A program made the translations under genes and the position numbers. This document shows, piece by piece, positions 7,825-16,888 of a stretch of DNA of 64,000 bases (positions are counted from its first letter, which is position 1; each line of letters opens with the position of its first letter). The notes under the pieces were generated by a model. That model saw only the letters and a program-made list of their open reading frames with translations, searched no databases and was not told where the DNA came from. Source of the stretch: Rhizobium sp. FKY42 (lineage in GTDB: Bacteria; Pseudomonadota; Alphaproteobacteria; Rhizobiales; Rhizobiaceae); assembly GCF_005222835.1 (NCBI RefSeq), contig NZ_STGA01000029.1, forward strand, positions 1 through 64,000, in the 5' to 3' direction.

Positions 7825-8956
7825 TCAATCGATGTCGGCCACGTCTGCCCCGGCACCACCATTGATCCGGTGTGCGAGGGCCGCCTCCATGAACTCATTC
7901 AGTTCACCATCCAGAACATCGCCCGGTGCCGTGCTTTCCACGCCAGTACGAAGATCCTTCACCAACTGATAGGGCTGCAGAACATAAGAGCGGATCTGAT
8001 GCCCCCATCCGATATCGGTCTTGGATGCGGCTTCGGCGTTTGCCGCCTCTTCCCGCTTCTTCAATTCAACCTCATAGAGACGTGCGCGCAACATGTCCCA
8101 CGCCTTGGCGCGGTTCTTGTGTTGCGAACGCTCCTGCTGGCAAGCGACCACGATACCACTTGGAATATGTGTGATTCGAACAGCGGAATCCGTCGTGTTG
8201 ACGTGCTGTCCACCCGCACCGGATGAGCGATAGGTATCGATCCGGCAATCGCTTTCGTTCACCTCGATCTGGATCGAATCGTCAACCACAGGATAGACCC
8301 AAATCGATGAGAATGACGTGTGGCGACGTGCGTTGCTGTCATAGGGCGAAATACGCACTAGCCGGTGAACGCCCGATTCGGTCTTAAGCCAGCCATAGGC
8401 GTTATGGCCCTTGACCAGGATCGTGGCAGACTTAATTCCCGCTTCTTCTCCGTCGTGGACTTCCAGCAGTTCCACCTTGAAGCCCGAGCGTTCCGCCCAA
8501 CGGGTATACATGCGCAAGAGCATGTTGGCCCAATCCTGCGATTCGGTACCACCAGCGCCGGAGTGAACTTCAACATAGGTATCGTTGCCGTCCGCCTCGC
8601 CCGAGAGCATGGCTTCGACCTGCCGGCGGGTTGCTTCAGCCCGAAGAGCCTTCAACGCATTTTCCGCGTCGCGGACGACGGTTTCGTCGCCTTCTTCTTC
8701 GCCAAGCTGGATAAACTCGATATTGTCCCGAAGCTGCTGCTCCAGAGACTTCACGCCGCTGATGCTGTCGTCCAGCTGCTGGCGTTCGCGCATGAGCTTC
8801 TGCGCTTCACTTGCGTCGTTCCAGAGTGTTGGATCTTCCGCCTTGTTGTTCAACCAGTCCAGTCGTCTTACCGCCTGATCCCAGTCAAAGATGCCTCCTC
8901 AGCAGGCTTATGGCCTGCTTGATTTCGTCGATAACATTCAAAGTCTCGTTGCGCAT
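7825..8956 (-). CDS. prfB: Peptide chain release factor 2, made by programmed +1 frameshift
   Basis: RF2 recognises UGA and UAA stop codons and triggers peptide release. The gene has two overlapping frames. ATG 8956 encodes 23 residues ([20 protein letters not shown], then RHL) and meets an in-frame TGA at 8887-8885. A +1 slip there continues with [12 protein letters not shown] into the long frame, giving 376 residues. The catalytic GGQ is present in [17 protein letters not shown]. The anticodon-like tripeptide reads SPY ([15 protein letters not shown]) where E. coli RF2 has SPF. Annotation from the first start in the long frame (8853, TTG) would miss the true N-terminus. It is upstream of, and on the same strand as, no close partner; the terminator follows the stop. 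Confidence 0.95.
8881..8899 (-). promoter_or_regulatory. prfB autoregulatory +1 frameshift signal
   Basis: Minus strand AGGAGG (8899-8894), three bases CAT, then CTT TGA C (8890-8884). This is the classic RF2 site: an internal Shine-Dalgarno three bases before a slippery CTT followed by the UGA stop that RF2 itself reads. When RF2 is scarce the ribosome shifts +1 and makes more RF2. After the shift the frame runs open to 7825. Confidence 0.95.
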
Positions 8957-9073
8957 TCTCTGCCTTCTCGTCCTTTCGGGATTTGACGGTTGAATAGTTC
9001 GACCGACGAGATCTGTAAAGCATCACAATGAGCTTGCCATCCTGTCGGCGCGGGATCTGAGCGTTCTGCTGGA

Positions 9074-11527
9074 TCAGAACAGGCCACCGGAACCGGAAGT
9101 CACAGCCTGCTGTGCCTGCGGCGATGTCTTGAGGATTTCCTCAGGCGGCAATTGCGCATTCGCGCCGATGATCGTCAACGTGTCTGCTGGTCCGGTTCCC
9201 GGCTTGAACGCTTCAACGATCGTATCCGGCTCACCCTCAAGCGCAAACATGCCCGTCTTTCTATTGACGGCAATGAACTGCATTCCAGCAGGAACCTGGA
9301 ATTTCGTCGCCGGGGTGACTTTGGCAGCCTGAGCGAGGAATTCACCGAAAATCGGTGCCGAGAGGCTGCCGCCAGTGCCGCCACGACCGAGCGGCGTCGG
9401 TGTATCGAAGCCGATGTAGAGGCCGGCGACGAGATTCGGCGTAAAGCCCACGAACCAGGCATCCTTTTCATCGTTGGTTGTGCCGGTTTTTCCAGCGACC
9501 GGACGATCCTTCACCGGGATCTTGCCTGCGGCGGTGCCACGCTGGACAACACCTTCCATCATCGATGTGATTTGATAAGCCGTCATCGGGTCAAGAACCT
9601 GCTCGCGGTTATCGATCAGCGTTGGCTCGGGCTGGTTTGCCCAACTATTGAAATTACATCCCTGACAGGTTCGCTCTTCATGGCGGAAAATGGTCTTGCC
9701 GTAACGATCCTGGATGCGGTCAACCAGGGTGGGCTTAATCTGCTTGCCACCGTTCGCGATGACCGAATAGGCAGAGACCATACGCAGAACGGTGGTTTCA
9801 CCGGAACCAAGCGACATGGACAGAAGCGGCGCCATCTTGTCGTAGATGCCGAAACGCTGCGCATATTCCGCAACAAGATCCATGCCCATGTCCTGCGCGA
9901 GACGCACAGTCATCTGGTTACGCGATTTCTCGATTCCGACTCGAAGCGTCGACGGGCCACCGGATTCGCCACCGTAGTTATCCGGACTCCAGACCTGCCC
10001 ACCAGACGTGACTTCAATCGGAGCGTCGAGAATAACGGAAGACGGAGTGTAACCATTGTCCAGCGCGGCAGCATAGACAAACGGCTTGAATGACGAACCG
10101 GGCTGGCGCATTGCCTGTGTCGCGCGGTTGAACTCAGACTGACCGTAAGAGAATCCGCCCACCATGGCCAATACGCGACCTGTATGCGGATCCATCACCA
10201 CCATACCGCCCTGAACTTTCGGCGGTTGTCTCAACGCGAAAATGCCAGGCTTATTTTCGATCGGCTCGACGTAAACGACATCGCCTGGTTCGACCACACC
10301 AACGGGAGACTTGGCCGTTTTCTTGACGCCCTTCGCATCGCGGAAGGCCCATTTCATCTGATCGGCAGGAATCGTTCCCTTTTTGCGTTCCTCGACAACT
10401 TTACCGGCTACCAGGTCAGGTTGAAGACCGATATCGACCTGCTTGTCCGACACCGCAGTGACGACGGCCAGCTTCCACTCCGGAACATCACGCAGAGCCG
10501 GAACCTTGGCAAGTTCAGGGCCCCAGTCGCCGGATACGCCGATCTTGGCAATTGCACCGCGATAACCCCGGCGCTCGTCGTAATCGACCAATCCTTTTTG
10601 CAGGGAAGCCCTGGCCATGATCTGCAACTGCGGATCCAGCGACGTACGAACAGAAAGGCCGCCTTCATAAAGAGCCTTGTCGCCGTATTTTTCGATAATC
10701 TGGCGACGTACTTCTTCCGAGAAGTATTCGGACGCAGCCAGCGTCGCGCCACCACGGTTCATGTTCACTCCGAGCGGCTGCTTCTTGGCCTGCTCGGCGT
10801 CACTGGCTGTTATGTAGCCGTCTTCCGCCATGCGGCTGATCACGTAGTTACGCCGGGTCACGGCCGCTTCTTCATGACGGAACGGATTATAGTTCGCCGG
10901 ACCTTTCGGCAGGCCGCCCAGATAGGCCGCCTCTGCGATCGTCAACTCTGTCACGGATTTATTGAAGTAGGTCAGTGCCGCGCCTGCGATGCCGTAGGAA
11001 TTGAAGCCGAAGAAAATCTCGTTGAGATAGAGCTCGAGAATCTTGTCCTTCGAGTAGGTCTGCTCAATGCGGAAGGAGAGGATGGCTTCCTTGACCTTGC
11101 GATCAATCGTTTGATCCGCTGAGAGCAAAAAGTTTTTGGCAACCTGCTGGGTGATCGTCGATGCGCCTTCGGGTCGCCGACCGGATCCGATATTCTGAAT
11201 ATTGTTCACGACAGCACGTGCGAGACCCCATGGGTCAACACCGGGATGCTTGTAGAAGTTCTGGTCTTCTGCGGCGATAAATGCTGCCTTGACACGATCC
11301 GGGATGGCCTGAATCGGCAGAAAGAGGCGCTTCTCTCGCGCATACTCGGCCATCAGCGCTCCATTGCCTGCGTGAACGCGCGTTGCGACCGGTGGCTCGT
11401 AGGAGGCTAGTACCTCGTAATTCGGAAGGTCCTTGGATACGCCCATCAGGTAGACGGCGGCGACAGCAGCAAACGCAAAGAACGCGATGCACGCCAGGCC
11501 GAAAAAATATCCAAGTAATCTGATCAT
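9074..11527 (-). CDS. mrcA: Penicillin-binding protein 1A (bifunctional peptidoglycan synthase)
   Basis: 817 residues, the normal size for PBP1A of this group. TM anchor at about 7-28. The glycosyltransferase-51 domain at about 55-230 has the catalytic Glu in AAEDQNFYKHPGVDP (86-99) and STITQQVAKN. An OB-like insert is followed by the transpeptidase domain, with the SXXK serine in RQPGSSFKPF (478-481), a KSRNQ motif, and the KTGTT box near 690. It polymerises lipid II into glycan chains and cross-links them at the inner-membrane outer face. It lies downstream of amiC on the same strand with a 256-nt gap, so it likely has its own promoter there. Confidence 0.95.
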   Translation of the reverse strand: MIRLLGYFFGLACIAFFAFAAVAAVYLMGVSKDLPNYEVLASYEPPVATRVHAGNGALMAEYAREKRLFLPIQAIPDRVKAAFIAAEDQNFYKHPGVDPWGLARAVVNNIQNIGSGRRPEGASTITQQVAKNFLLSADQTIDRKVKEAILSFRIEQTYSKDKILELYLNEIFFGFNSYGIAGAALTYFNKSVTELTIAEAAYLGGLPKGPANYNPFRHEEAAVTRRNYVISRMAEDGYITASDAEQAKKQPLGVNMNRGGATLAASEYFSEEVRRQIIEKYGDKALYEGGLSVRTSLDPQLQIMARASLQKGLVDYDERRGYRGAIAKIGVSGDWGPELAKVPALRDVPEWKLAVVTAVSDKQVDIGLQPDLVAGKVVEERKKGTIPADQMKWAFRDAKGVKKTAKSPVGVVEPGDVVYVEPIENKPGIFALRQPPKVQGGMVVMDPHTGRVLAMVGGFSYGQSEFNRATQAMRQPGSSFKPFVYAAALDNGYTPSSVILDAPIEVTSGGQVWSPDNYGGESGGPSTLRVGIEKSRNQMTVRLAQDMGMDLVAEYAQRFGIYDKMAPLLSMSLGSGETTVLRMVSAYSVIANGGKQIKPTLVDRIQDRYGKTIFRHEERTCQGCNFNSWANQPEPTLIDNREQVLDPMTAYQITSMMEGVVQRGTAAGKIPVKDRPVAGKTGTTNDEKDAWFVGFTPNLVAGLYIGFDTPTPLGRGGTGGSLSAPIFGEFLAQAAKVTPATKFQVPAGMQFIAVNRKTGMFALEGEPDTIVEAFKPGTGPADTLTIIGANAQLPPEEILKTSPQAQQAVTSGSGGLF

Positions 11528-11783
11528 TCGCTAGCTACCGCTTCGGTCGTTCGGCACAGTCCAGGCCGACTCTCATGTTTCCACGCGTTTCGCACAAGGC
11601 CTGCACCGACTGCAAGCGTCGGCAGTCAAAAACCATGTTTGGTCACCCATTCCAAGCATCACTCTGTAACGCCGGGAATGTGAGTAAAATAGGGCTCTTG
11701 CGGAGACCTGCCCGTCTTCACCGCGATACTTTGACCGAAACGGCAACCCAATGAGAGCATGTTGCACTCAGGCAACAATGCAA

Positions 11784-13034
11784 TCAGCCGCCGCCTGCAA
11801 CAGTCTCGCCCCGGTATTTGAGGACCGCATCAACAAGAAGGCTGGTCACTTTATCCCGCCACTCTTCACTCAACAGCAGTTTTTCATCTCCCTCGTTGGA
11901 CAAAAAGCCAAGCTCAAGCAGGATCGATGGAATGTCTGGTGCCCGCAGCACCTGAAAACCTGCAAAGCGGTGAGGATTATTGATCAGACCGATCTGACCC
12001 TCGAAGGATTTTACCACCCTGTTTGCCAGGGAAATGGAAAACGCCTGCGTTTCCCGGCGGGTCAAATCCAGTAAAATGTCGGCGATTTCAGGCTGTGGTA
12101 CCTCAATCGAGTAACCGGCGAGTTGATCCGAAAGATTTTCACGCGCGGCAAGCGCTGCAGCCATCTTGTCCGATGCCGTATCGGACAGCGTGTAAACGGT
12201 CGAGCCGCGAATGTTCTTCTGGCCCAGCGTATCGGCATGAAGGGAGATGAAGAGATCTGCCTTGCCCTGCCTCGCAAGAACTACCCGCTCTGAAAGCGAC
12301 AGAAAACTATCATTGCTACGGGTCAGAAATGCTTGAATGCCGGATTGCGTATTCAGCTTTTCGACCAAGATCTTTGCAAAGGCGAGCGTTATGTCCTTCT
12401 CCGGCGTTTTCGTCACGGCGCCGGAAGCTCCTGCGTCGATGCCGCCATGACCGGCGTCTATGGCGATGGTGAAGACACCATCCTTCGCAGTCGTACCATC
12501 CGGCAGTCCCCCAATAGTTGCCGACTGCTTTACTTCGGCATTCTTCCAGTTCTGGGTCCTGACCAATTCTGCGAATTTCTCCCTGGTTGTGATCTCAGCG
12601 TCGAGCACCAGCCTGAAACCGCGATCCTCGTTTTTTTGCACCTCGGCGGCAACCAGTTTTACAGGTCGTTGTGCGGTCAAGACGATACGCGCGCTGCCCT
12701 CGCCCATGGTTCCGTAACGGATGTCCTTGAACAGTCCGCGCGCGGAAAGATCTTCAGCAGGAAACCCGAATGCGGTCGCAGGCAAGTCAATGACGATACG
12801 TTCTGGCGAGGCAACATAATGAACTGAGAATTCCGGCTTGTCGTCGAAATCGACAACTACCCGAGATCGCGCATCATCGCCGACAATGCGCGCCGAGAAT
12901 GCCAGCAGCGGTTCATCGGCTTTTTCGGTTGCTGGGACCGAAACGGGGCAGAGCAGAAACAGCGCGAAAAGCAAACGCGATAAAAGAGTGAAGACGCTCC
13001 CGGCACCGACTGCCCGTCGGCACATTGATTTCAC
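11784..13034 (-). CDS. amiC: N-acetylmuramoyl-L-alanine amidase with AMIN domain
   Basis: A periplasmic zinc amidase that cuts the amide between muramic acid and the stem peptide during septum splitting. A signal peptide (hydrophobic run LLSRLLFALFLLCPV) is followed by an AMIN localisation domain and an amidase_3 domain. The amidase domain carries AIDAGHGGIDAGASG (His ligand), LFISLHAD (His ligand) and a C-terminal ILLELGFLSN with the catalytic Glu. GTG 13034 is preferred as it sits 6 nt after GGAGA. ATG 13025 and an upstream TTG 13058 are alternatives. It is divergent from rne and upstream of mrcA, so two wall genes are adjacent. Confidence 0.9.
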   Translation of the reverse strand: MKSMCRRAVGAGSVFTLLSRLLFALFLLCPVSVPATEKADEPLLAFSARIVGDDARSRVVVDFDDKPEFSVHYVASPERIVIDLPATAFGFPAEDLSARGLFKDIRYGTMGEGSARIVLTAQRPVKLVAAEVQKNEDRGFRLVLDAEITTREKFAELVRTQNWKNAEVKQSATIGGLPDGTTAKDGVFTIAIDAGHGGIDAGASGAVTKTPEKDITLAFAKILVEKLNTQSGIQAFLTRSNDSFLSLSERVVLARQGKADLFISLHADTLGQKNIRGSTVYTLSDTASDKMAAALAARENLSDQLAGYSIEVPQPEIADILLDLTRRETQAFSISLANRVVKSFEGQIGLINNPHRFAGFQVLRAPDIPSILLELGFLSNEGDEKLLLSEEWRDKVTSLLVDAVLKYRGETVAGGG

Positions 13035-13609
13035 GGAGCTTCTCCAAACCGGCCTCAATGCGCTTTCCCTCCCTGTATCTGATTCTTAATGTACAACACG
13101 CAATCACCGCTGTTCAATTTCCCCGGCAAAGGCGCTCAATGCCAAAGCGAAACGGCGCCACTGCGCTTTAGTCCGTCAATTTGATCCATAATAAGGCAGG
13201 ATCGGCTTTGCCCTTGCTATTGTGACAGATAAAACATACAAGGCTTGTGAGGGTTTAAGTGTCGACGGGATAGTCTGTTGCAGGCAGCCAGCTGTCATGT
13301 TCTGGCGCCGTGGAGCAAAGACATCCGCCGTCTCTACACTTAGCCTGAAACACCATCAACTCCGGCATGGCCGGACGAATACCGGATGGCTCGCCATCCT
13401 GCTCATCGGGAGCAAATTCATCGGGTTCCGAAAGGAATCTTGTATAACGTCATTCTCGACTGGTCTTTAATGTTGCGGCACGATTTGCATACTCCAGGCA
13501 GGCTGAAAAGAACGAAGGTTCTGACGCTTGTCGTGGCGATGCCGCTCGAAAGCGTATCAGCGGGAAATCATTATCCGGCGCAAAACTCGCGATGCAGGGA
13601 GGTACTGAC
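13035..13609 (+). other. Long leader region between amiC and rne
   Basis: About 575 nt between divergent genes with no conserved coding region recognised. It should hold the amiC promoter and the promoter and 5' untranslated region of rne. TTGCCC-N16-TAAAAC (about 13208-13235, plus strand) is a possible rne promoter, which would give a leader over 400 nt long. rne leaders in other bacteria mediate feedback control of RNase E, so this region is a candidate for the same role. No known element was identified. Confidence 0.45.
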
Positions 13610-13717
13610 ATGAGGGCAGGCCTCTTCAAGCACGCGCGGCTGCGCCGAGGAGCACATGTTCAATGGCAGACAAAATGCTTATCGACGCCTCCCATGCGGA
13701 GGAGACACGCGTCGTAG
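13610..13717 (+). CDS. Possible 35-codon leader ORF overlapping the rne start
   Basis: ATG 13610 is preceded by AGGGAGGT at an ideal 7-nt spacing, a stronger ribosome site than that of rne itself. The frame runs 35 codons to TAG at 13715, overlapping the first 55 nt of rne in another frame. The product would be basic (MRAGLFKHARLRRGAH at the start, then PPMRRRHAS near the end). No family is recognised. If translated, it would place ribosomes across the rne start, so a role in coupling or repressing rne translation is conceivable. It may equally be a chance ORF. Confidence 0.35.
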   Translation: MRAGLFKHARLRRGAHVQWQTKCLSTPPMRRRHAS

Positions 13718-16593
13718 TCGTCCGGGGAAACCGGATTGAAGAGTTCGATTTCGAGTCGCAGCACAAGAAGCAGATACGCGGCAACATTTATCTAGCGAAG
13801 GTTACTCGCGTTGAGCCTTCCCTCCAGGCCGCATTCATTGACTATGGTGGCAATCGCCATGGCTTCCTTGCTTTCGCGGAAATCCACCCGGACTATTATC
13901 AAATTCCGCTTGCTGACCGCCAGGCACTGCTTCAGGCGGAAATGGAAGATAATCCCCGCCATCACGATCATGACATGGAGTCCGGTATTGATCTTGCGAA
14001 GGCGGATCAACCTGATGTGGGAATTATCAATCAGGTAGAAGCCGCTCTTGGCGCTGATGACAGCGTAAGCGAGCCGCTCGCTGCGACAGAAGCTTCTACC
14101 AATGCTGACAGCTCTGCTGAAGAGGTAGCTGCTGGGACGATTGCGGAAGAGAAGCCAAAAGCCAAGCCGCGCCGTAGCCGTGCCCGCAAAAAGCCGGTTG
14201 AGGCCGCAGCAGGTGAGACGGCCGTAGCTTCAGAAACGCCGGACGCAAACGACGACAGCACGCCCGACGAGATGGCGGCGATGGTCGATACCGACTCCGT
14301 GTCTGAAGATGTCGTCGATCGCCGTTCCAATGACGACGATGATGACGATGACGACGATCAGGAAAAGGAAGTCATCGAGTCCGTTGGCGCGGAAGATGCC
14401 ATGGAAGAGGTGCCGGATCGCGTATACCGCAAGCCGCGCAAGCAATACCGCATCCAGGAAGTCATCAAGCGCCGCCAGATCCTGCTGGTTCAGGTTGCGA
14501 AGGAGGAGCGTGGCAACAAGGGCGCTGCTCTGACGACCTATCTTTCTCTTGCAGGTCGGTATTCGGTTCTTATGCCGAACACCGCACGCGGTGGCGGTAT
14601 TTCGCGCAAGATCACAAATCCGACCGACCGCAAGCGCCTCAAGGAGATTGCGCGCGAGCTGGACGTGCCGCAGGGCATGGGCGTGATTCTGCGTACAGCC
14701 GGTGCGAACCGGACCCGTGTCGAGATCAAGCGTGACTTCGAATACCTGATGCGTCTGTGGGAGAATGTCAGAACGCTGACATTGAACTCGATCGCTCCCT
14801 GTCTGGTTTACGAGGAAGGATCGCTGATCAAGCGCTCCATCCGCGATCTTTACAACAAGGACATATCCGAGGTCATCGTTGCAGGTGAGGAAGGCTATCG
14901 CGAAGCGAAAGACTTCATGAAGATGCTGATGCCGAGCCATGCCAAGGTGGTTCAGCCCTATCGAGATCTGCATCCGATTTTCTCGCGCTCCGGTATCGAG
15001 GCACAGCTCGACCGTATGCTGCAGCCGCAGGTTACGCTGAAGTCCGGCGGCTATCTTATCATCAACCAGACGGAAGCGCTGGTCGCTATTGACGTCAACT
15101 CCGGGCGTTCGACGCGCGAGCATTCGATCGAAGAGACGGCACTGCAAACCAATCTGGAAGCAGCAGAAGAAGTTGCTCGCCAGTTGAGGCTCCGCGACCT
15201 CGCAGGCCTGATCGTTATCGATTTCATCGATATGGAAGAGAAGCGGAACAACCGCTCGGTCGAGAAGAAACTGAAGGATTGCCTGAAGAATGATCGGGCG
15301 CGCATCCAGGTAGGTCGAATCTCGCATTTCGGCCTTCTCGAAATGTCGCGTCAGCGTATTCGTGCCAGCGTGCTCGAATCCACAACGCAGGTCTGCTCGC
15401 ACTGTGGCGGAACAGGTCACGTTCGTTCGCAGTCTTCGATCGCCCTGCATGTGCTGCGCGGTGTTGAAGAATACCTGCTCAAGAATACCACGCACGATAT
15501 TACGGTGCGAACGACGCCCGAGATTGCGCTTTATCTGCTCAATCACAAGCGCGGCAACGTGGTTGATTATGAAAACCGCTTCGGCGTCTCTATCTTCATT
15601 GAAGCAGATGGCGCGGTCGGCGCAAGCCACTTCGCAATCGACCGCGGTGAGCCCGTTGCCAACCCTGTGAAGATCGAAAGCCTCGTTCAGTTTGCGGCCC
15701 TCCCCACTGAGGACGACGAAGACGATGTCATCATCGAAGCCGATGACGAGGACGAAGATGAGGCGCCAGCAGCTGCGGCAATCTCTGCGCAGGCTGTACG
15801 TTCTGAAGATGAGCAGGGCAATCGCAAGCGCAAGCGTCGCCGCCGCCGTCGCAATCGCAATGGCGAGCGCAACGATCCATCTCAGCAAGCTTCGGGTGAC
15901 GCATCCGGTGCCGACGAAGACGGTGATGATGATGAAGACGATGATTCTGCGGAAAGCCAGATGGATCAGGCCCAGTCGGAAACCGATGAAGGCAATAAGC
16001 GCAAGCGTCGTCGTCGCGGCAAGCGTGGCGGTCGCCGCAATCGTCAGGGCGAAGAGGATGGCGCGCAGCCAAACTCCGGCGAGGATGATGCGGACGCCAA
16101 TAGCCTTACCGACGAGAGCACAGACGACAATGATCTGAGCCCTGTATCCGGCTTCTCTGACGGCGGCTCGACGCAGGAACTGCAGGTCGATGCTGAAGAG
16201 GCAGTAGCAGCAGAAGCAAACGAAGCCGCAAAAACGGAAGAAGCTCCGGTCAAGCCGCGTCGCACGCGTCGATCCAAGGCATCCAGCAAATCGGAGATCG
16301 AAGCGCTTGCCGATACTGCCGCAGTGACGGAACAGCCCGCAACGAGCTCAATCCAGGCTGAAGTGGTGGAACCAGAAGCAGCGAAGACGGAACCAGCGGT
16401 CGAAGTCGCTGTAGACGCGGCTTCGTCATCGGAAGAAAGTGCGGCCGAAAAAGCAATTCGGGCAAACCGTGCTTCCAACATCGCTTCGTCGGAACCGGTT
16501 GTGACATCCAGCGCTCCATCCGACAGTGAGCCAGATGGCGAGCCGACGAAGCCGAAGCGTGCTGGCTGGTGGCAGAAGCGCGGCTTCCTTTGA
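13663..16593 (+). CDS. rne: Ribonuclease E
   Basis: 976 residues; the endonuclease that starts mRNA decay and processes rRNA and tRNA, and the degradosome scaffold. The S1 domain (about 35-75 and 255-285) is interrupted by an acidic insertion of about 170 residues typical of rhizobial RNase E. The catalytic core has magnesium ligands Asp477 (VAIDVNSG) and Asp520 (IVIDFIDM), and the zinc-link CSHCGG at 578-583. From about 680 the tail is disordered with acidic blocks alternating with Arg-rich RNA-binding segments ([32 protein letters not shown]). It ends in AGWWQKRGFL; the GWW is the PNPase-docking motif described in Caulobacter RNase E. The start ATG follows GAGGAG at 10 nt. Confidence 0.96.
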   Translation: MADKMLIDASHAEETRVVVVRGNRIEEFDFESQHKKQIRGNIYLAKVTRVEPSLQAAFIDYGGNRHGFLAFAEIHPDYYQIPLADRQALLQAEMEDNPRHHDHDMESGIDLAKADQPDVGIINQVEAALGADDSVSEPLAATEASTNADSSAEEVAAGTIAEEKPKAKPRRSRARKKPVEAAAGETAVASETPDANDDSTPDEMAAMVDTDSVSEDVVDRRSNDDDDDDDDDQEKEVIESVGAEDAMEEVPDRVYRKPRKQYRIQEVIKRRQILLVQVAKEERGNKGAALTTYLSLAGRYSVLMPNTARGGGISRKITNPTDRKRLKEIARELDVPQGMGVILRTAGANRTRVEIKRDFEYLMRLWENVRTLTLNSIAPCLVYEEGSLIKRSIRDLYNKDISEVIVAGEEGYREAKDFMKMLMPSHAKVVQPYRDLHPIFSRSGIEAQLDRMLQPQVTLKSGGYLIINQTEALVAIDVNSGRSTREHSIEETALQTNLEAAEEVARQLRLRDLAGLIVIDFIDMEEKRNNRSVEKKLKDCLKNDRARIQVGRISHFGLLEMSRQRIRASVLESTTQVCSHCGGTGHVRSQSSIALHVLRGVEEYLLKNTTHDITVRTTPEIALYLLNHKRGNVVDYENRFGVSIFIEADGAVGASHFAIDRGEPVANPVKIESLVQFAALPTEDDEDDVIIEADDEDEDEAPAAAAISAQAVRSEDEQGNRKRKRRRRRRNRNGERNDPSQQASGDASGADEDGDDDEDDDSAESQMDQAQSETDEGNKRKRRRRGKRGGRRNRQGEEDGAQPNSGEDDADANSLTDESTDDNDLSPVSGFSDGGSTQELQVDAEEAVAAEANEAAKTEEAPVKPRRTRRSKASSKSEIEALADTAAVTEQPATSSIQAEVVEPEAAKTEPAVEVAVDAASSSEESAAEKAIRANRASNIASSEPVVTSSAPSDSEPDGEPTKPKRAGWWQKRGFL
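14332..14358 (+). repeat. GAY-codon run inside rne
   Basis: Nine consecutive GAC/GAT codons encode Asp224-232 in the S1-domain insertion of RNase E. Such a run is prone to in-frame length changes between strains. Confidence 0.8.
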
Positions 16594-16611
16594 TATCCAT
16601 ATGAGACTTGT

Positions 16612-16646
16612 AAAGCGGTCGCACATGTTGCGGCCGTTTTGCTTTT
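16612..16646 (+). terminator. Rho-independent terminator of rne
   Basis: An 11-bp stem AAAGCGGTCGC (16612-16622) / GCGGCCGTTTT (16630-16640), with two G-T pairs and a 7-nt loop, followed by GCTTTT. It starts 19 nt after the rne stop codon. Confidence 0.75.
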
Positions 16647-16888
16647 CGTCGGTGAGATTATGAAACGTGCGCGAAGTGCTGCGGCACTTTTGTGGTCAAA
16701 GGTGATTGATCTCAATGTGTTGCGGTGGCAATCATGAATTGATCAGTCTCTGCCAAAATTGTGATCGTTTGATCCAGTAGACCCCGAGACCGCCGAAGCG
16801 CTACAGGATCGGGAATGATTCACCCAGATGTCAATCGATAGGGTTGAGTCGCGATCAGTTTCATCGATGCGCGATATAGAGGATGAAC

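Noticed and set aside
9152-11122. Long plus-strand ORFs over the penicillin-binding protein gene
   Set aside because: Antisense to a complete, motif-bearing PBP1A; composition (His/Arg-rich) is that of reverse-frame shadows.
13222-13613. Short ORFs in the rne leader (82 and 75 codons)
   Set aside because: No ribosome site, no family, Cys/Ser-rich random composition. Only the ATG 13610 ORF has an adequate site and is listed.
14230-15888. 552-codon ORF antisense to rne
   Set aside because: It mirrors the highly conserved RNase E core and repetitive acidic/basic codons, has no ribosome site or recognisable domain, and its protein is low-complexity. It is a shadow of a GC-rich coding strand.
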